Assembly: GCF_020687045.1 (NCBI RefSeq)
Contig: NZ_JAJEPW010000095.1
Location: 1 to 7,459, forward strand
Direction: 5' to 3'
From: Vescimonas cirricatena
GTDB taxonomy: Bacteria > Bacillota > Clostridia > Oscillospirales > Oscillospiraceae
Length of the DNA stretch: 7,459 bases
A program made the position numbers and the translations under genes. The notes below the pieces were generated by a model. The model saw nothing but the letters and a program-made list of their open reading frames with translations. It was not told where the DNA came from and did not search any database. Shown one piece after another: positions 5,048 through 7,459 of the stretch. The stretch's first letter is position 1. Every line of letters begins with the position of its first letter.

Positions 5048-6258
5048 AAAACATCAAGCTGCGGATCGTGTATCTGATCCTCGGTGCGGCTCTGCTGCTC
5101 TTTGCACTGTTCATGCTGGCGGTGAACCTCATCATACCTGCCCACTTTGTGCGTGAGGCAAAAAAGGCGCTCATCAGCGAGTCACAGTACCAGAACCGCA
5201 CCATCCCCTATACCGACGAAGAGCCGATCTATGACGAGGGCGAGGAGGAGGGGAATTTCTTTACCCCCAGCATCGTCTTTTTGGAACTGGATGACGGATA
5301 CCGACCTAACACATGGAACCGGGATAGCTATCACCTGGAGAAAAAATTGCTGGAATACTGCGCCGGGCGGGATATTGCACTCAATCAATGCTATACCTTC
5401 AAAACGGACAAACATCACCTGATCTTCATGTCCGTGCAGGAGGAGCAGGACGATTGGGAAAAGCCGTACGCCTACATCATGTATATAGACATCGGCCCAA
5501 TCACCCGCTATATCGTGACGCTGAACTGGGCGTTCTTTGCGGTACTGCTGGCGATCTCCTCCGTCATGTGCCTGCTGGGCTTCCGCTTCGGCCGGGATAT
5601 TGAAAAGGAGACGGAGCGGCAGCAGACCTTCTTTCAGAACGCCTCCCATGAGCTGAAAACGCCGCTTATGGCGATACAGGGCTATGCGGAGGGCATACAG
5701 GCAGGTGTGATGGACACAGGCAGCGCGGCGGAGGTGATCCTGGCGGAGAGCGACCGCATGACGGAACTGGTGGACGAGCTCCTGGACATCTCGAAAATCG
5801 ACATGGGACGGCAGCCGCTTACCCTTTCCGAGATGGATGTTCGGGAGCTGCTCTACGACAGCATGCGCGCCGTGGAGCCGATAGCCGCCGGCGGCGGTAT
5901 CACCATCACGCCGGACTTCCCCGAAACGCCCGTTATGGTTAGCTGTGACGATACCCGGCTGCGCAGAGCCGTCACCAATATCCTATCCAACGGCGTGCGC
6001 TATGCCCGCAGCCAGCTGCACCTGACCTGCCGCACGGAGAAGCGTCATGTGACGATACGGATACAGGATGACGGGGACGGCATTGCCGCGGAAGATCTGC
6101 CCCATATCTTTGACCGCTTCTACATGGGAAAAAACGGAAAATCCGGCATCGGCCTTGCCCTGGCCAAGGAGATCATCCACCTGCATAAGGGAACGATCCG
6201 TGCCTACAACGGGGATAGTGGCGCCGTGTTTGAGATTTCCATTCCGGTGAGCAGATAA
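5044..6258 (+). CDS. Membrane sensor histidine kinase, no obvious HAMP domain
   Basis: A 404-residue kinase partnered with the regulator before it. A membrane helix spans ~8-31, an extracellular sensor region of ~127 residues follows (32-158), and a second helix spans ~159-180. Only ~20 residues link that helix to the catalytic core, too few for a HAMP domain. The dimerisation/phosphotransfer domain carries H202 in NASHELKTPL. The ATPase domain has the N-box TNILSNGVRYA (311-321), G1 DDGDG (342-346), F-box IFDRFY (355-360) and G2 GKSGIGLALAK (365-375), all intact. The sensor region includes a strongly acidic stretch (58-69, DEEPIYDEGEEE) and two cysteines (106, 116). An acidic patch can bind cations or cationic peptides, as in PhoQ, but that is only an analogy here. 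The stimulus is unknown. Confidence 0.94.
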   Translation: MKNIKLRIVYLILGAALLLFALFMLAVNLIIPAHFVREAKKALISESQYQNRTIPYTDEEPIYDEGEEEGNFFTPSIVFLELDDGYRPNTWNRDSYHLEKKLLEYCAGRDIALNQCYTFKTDKHHLIFMSVQEEQDDWEKPYAYIMYIDIGPITRYIVTLNWAFFAVLLAISSVMCLLGFRFGRDIEKETERQQTFFQNASHELKTPLMAIQGYAEGIQAGVMDTGSAAEVILAESDRMTELVDELLDISKIDMGRQPLTLSEMDVRELLYDSMRAVEPIAAGGGITITPDFPETPVMVSCDDTRLRRAVTNILSNGVRYARSQLHLTCRTEKRHVTIRIQDDGDGIAAEDLPHIFDRFYMGKNGKSGIGLALAKEIIHLHKGTIRAYNGDSGAVFEISIPVSR

Positions 6259-6259
6259 G

Positions 6260-6292
6260 AAGAGCACCGCGCCGCCTGTGAGCGCCCCTCTT
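6260..6292 (+). terminator. Weak hairpin after the kinase gene
   Basis: AAGAG (6260-6264) pairs with CTCTT (6288-6292) around a GC-rich interior, starting just 1-2 bases after the kinase stop. No U-tract follows, so it is a poor terminator, and readthrough into the next gene is possible. Confidence 0.25.
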
Positions 6293-6301
6293 GCAAAAAG
6301 G

Positions 6302-6320
6302 ACGGGCTTGGAACGGGCTT
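6302..6320 (+). repeat. ACGGGCTT direct repeat at 11-bp spacing
   Basis: ACGGGCTT occurs at 6302-6309 and again at 6313-6320, exactly 11 bp apart, in the 132-base gap before the gene at 6391. The geometry is that of a response-regulator site, but the sequence is unlike the CACTTT repeats, and no promoter could be placed with confidence. Confidence 0.35.
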
Positions 6321-6390
6321 TTGCCGGTGCCGGGTGGAGAGTTTCCTGTGATTTTCTCTTGTGCCGACATTGTTAGAATGGAGTACATCT

Positions 6391-6957
6391 ATGGGTTGTA
6401 AAGCAAAAAAATATCTGCATATTTATGACTGGAACTACTGGTGGGGCTATTACCGCTGCTGTAAGGACCTGGAACCTTTCCATGCGGCGGAGTTTTCTCT
6501 TTCTGAGGACGAGGCGGGAGAGGTGCCCTTTTTCCACTTTGATTTCCATAACCTCCCCGCACTTCACCAGACCATTCGGGAGGGTGAGTTTGTGGAGCCG
6601 GATAACCCGGATCATCCGCACTTTCTGGAGCAGGCAAGGAGGCTCAGAAGCGGCGAACAGGACTGGTTCGTCGGGGCGCTGTACTATCCGCTTTTTTCGC
6701 CGGAGATGCATTTCTGCAACGCCTCCGTCCGGAGCGGCGTCCCGCTGACACAGCTGCTTTCCCCGTCTGTACCGCCCTATTACGGGGTGATCTTTCTCCG
6801 GGAGGAGCGCCCCCTCACTCCGGAGGTGCTGACGCATTGGGCGGAGACACTGTCCCAACCCCTGTTCGGCCAGCCGTTTTCCTGCACGCTTGCACAAGTC
6901 CCCAGCCGACAGGAGACGATGGAGCAGTTTGAGAATGAGATGCGGCTGACGCGATGA
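6391..6957 (+). CDS. Hypothetical aromatic-rich cytosolic protein
   Basis: A 188-residue protein that I do not recognise. It has no signal peptide or membrane helix, so it is likely cytosolic. It is notably rich in Trp, Tyr, Phe and His: residues 8-22 (YLHIYDWNYWWGYYR) are a dense aromatic cluster followed by Cys-Cys (23-24), and HFDFH (49-53) and DHPHF (74-78) follow. The C-terminal third is a mixed, ordinary globular sequence. ATG at 6391 is chosen because GGAG (6380-6383) sits 7 bases upstream; an in-frame GTG at 6361 has no such site. It follows the two-component operon in the same direction after 132 bases, so it may be co-transcribed or separately regulated. Codon use matches the neighbours, which supports a real gene. 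Confidence 0.75.
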   Translation: MGCKAKKYLHIYDWNYWWGYYRCCKDLEPFHAAEFSLSEDEAGEVPFFHFDFHNLPALHQTIREGEFVEPDNPDHPHFLEQARRLRSGEQDWFVGALYYPLFSPEMHFCNASVRSGVPLTQLLSPSVPPYYGVIFLREERPLTPEVLTHWAETLSQPLFGQPFSCTLAQVPSRQETMEQFENEMRLTR

Positions 6958-7020
6958 AATGTACGGTATCGTTTACCACTGATTTTCCATTGAAAAGCAA
7001 CTGAGAGGGAGACGCCGCTT

Positions 7021-7203
7021 ATGGAATTAAGATTCACGGAACAGGAGGCTCTGGCGCTGTATCGAATCATTCTGCGGTGGGATGAATTGGGCAGCTTGAC
7101 CACAGAGGATGACGAGGAACGTCAGCTGCTATGGGATCTATCCTGTACGCTGGAAAAAGAACTGGAGCCGGTGGATGATGCCGTGAAACGCGGACTGCTT
7201 TGA
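7021..7203 (+). CDS. Small acidic hypothetical protein
   Basis: A 60-residue acidic protein with no recognised family. Two amphipathic helices are suggested: 7-23 (EQEALALYRIILRWDEL) and 30-49 (DDEERQLLWDLSCTLEKELE). It has a single Cys and no membrane segment. A GAGGGAGA ribosome binding site (7004-7011) lies about 9 bases upstream. It follows the aromatic-rich gene by 63 bases in the same direction, so the two are probably one transcript. Its small size leaves some doubt, but the codon pattern and the ribosome binding site support translation. Confidence 0.6.
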   Translation: MELRFTEQEALALYRIILRWDELGSLTTEDDEERQLLWDLSCTLEKELEPVDDAVKRGLL

Positions 7204-7322
7204 CCGCGTAAGAGCCCACCGGTTCGAAGCCTTTGATGTGACGCTGTTTTCTTTTACGCTGACAAATCTTGAACTGTCGGAAAGACGCCGGTATCGCGGG
7301 ATGATATTGACAAAGGGGGAAA
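7204..7322. other. Intergenic region with no identifiable feature
   Basis: No open frame with a ribosome binding site and no clear terminator were seen. A perfect TTGACA lies at 7307-7312, but it is only 13 bases from the following TATAAT, too close to serve as its -35. Confidence 0.4.
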
Positions 7323-7331
7323 TGCTATAAT
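7323..7331 (+). promoter_or_regulatory. Extended -10 promoter
   Basis: TGCTATAAT is a perfect extended -10 (TGnTATAAT), which can work without a good -35. The start would fall near 7338, inside the inverted repeat that follows. Downstream, GGAGG (7354-7358) and an ATG (7366) are correctly spaced. Confidence 0.6.
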
Positions 7332-7352
7332 ATCTGCGAATGGTTCGCAGAT
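7332..7352. promoter_or_regulatory. Perfect 9+9 inverted repeat at the transcription start
   Basis: ATCTGCGAA-tgg-TTCGCAGAT touches the -10 element and spans the expected start site. The position is classic for a repressor operator. In RNA it would form only a partial hairpin, because the start lies within the left arm. The regulator is not identifiable here. Confidence 0.6.
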
Positions 7353-7365
7353 TGGAGGGCGGCTG

Positions 7366-7459
7366 ATGTCAGGCTATAATACGGCTGTCCGGGGTGCGGC
7401 ACACTCCGCAAGAATGAGTTTGAACAGTTCATTTTCACCGCTATGGGAGAAAAGTTCCG
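7366..7459 (+). CDS. Start of a gene cut by the window edge, possibly frameshifted
   Basis: ATG at 7366 lies 7 bases after GGAGG and opens a frame (MSGYNTAVRG...) that stays open to the window end. However, the other open frame, from 7380 on, reads YGCPGCGTLRKNEFEQFIFT, which looks more like protein: it has a C-P-G-C zinc-ribbon-like pair and better third-position GC (17 of 26 against 15 of 31). That frame has a TAA at 7377 and no start of its own. Either the first frame is real and unusual, or a single base is missing or extra near 7376-7385. The family is not recognised. Confidence 0.4.
   Translation, partial: MSGYNTAVRGAAHSARMSLNSSFSPLWEKSS

Noticed and set aside
6361..6390. GTG start ten codons upstream for the aromatic-rich protein
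   Set aside because: No ribosome binding site precedes it, whereas GGAG at 6380-6383 is properly placed for the ATG at 6391.
7307..7331. TTGACA and TATAAT as one consensus promoter
   Set aside because: They are only 13 bases apart, too close for a sigma-A promoter. The extended -10 reading is preferred.

Overview
The window looks like chromosomal DNA of a fairly GC-rich anaerobic member of the Clostridia, most likely a gut Oscillospiraceae-type Firmicute. This is an inference from the strong AGGAGG-type ribosome binding sites, the two-gene thioredoxin module, the style of the TetR regulator and two-component system, and the codon bias. No rRNA, tRNA, CRISPR array, transposase or integrase is visible.

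Layout. (1) 46-1300: a tight thioredoxin (trxA) - thioredoxin reductase (trxB) pair, with an unusual WCPYC active site in the thioredoxin. (2) 1301-1596: a scar. An unused strong Shine-Dalgarno follows trxB, and then comes an AT-rich (about 31% GC) N-terminal fragment of a small membrane-protein gene that breaks off near 1520. (3) 1597-3331: a divergent pair, an extended short-chain dehydrogenase/epimerase-like oxidoreductase (minus strand) and a TetR-family regulator (plus strand). Two divergent promoters share one palindromic -10 core inside a 17-bp inverted repeat, which is a natural operator for the TetR protein. A terminator-like hairpin sits in the tetR leader. (4) 3332-6258: the most interesting block. 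It encodes a secreted acidic protein of two diverged ~82-residue repeats, then an OmpR-type response regulator and a HAMP-less sensor kinase that overlap by 4 bases. Upstream of the secreted-protein gene are three CACTTT direct repeats at an exact 11-bp period, the spacing used by PhoB/OmpR-family regulators. A separate near-consensus promoter for the regulator-kinase pair starts inside the end of the secreted-protein gene and is followed by a GC-rich leader hairpin. (5) 6259-7203: two unrecognised genes, a 188-residue aromatic-rich protein and a 60-residue acidic protein. (6) 7204-7459: an extended -10 promoter with a perfect 9+9 inverted repeat at its expected start point, leading into a gene that runs off the window and may be frameshifted.

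How the parts may work together. trxA/trxB form a complete NADPH-to-disulfide reduction pathway. The TetR protein probably represses its own gene and the neighbouring oxidoreductase gene. The secreted repeat protein and the kinase, which has an acidic extracellular loop, plausibly form a signalling loop: the kinase senses an envelope condition and the regulator switches on the secreted protein through the 11-bp repeats. This loop is inference, but the gene order, the exact repeat spacing and the lack of a good -35 at that promoter all fit it. It is the best candidate here for an undescribed system.
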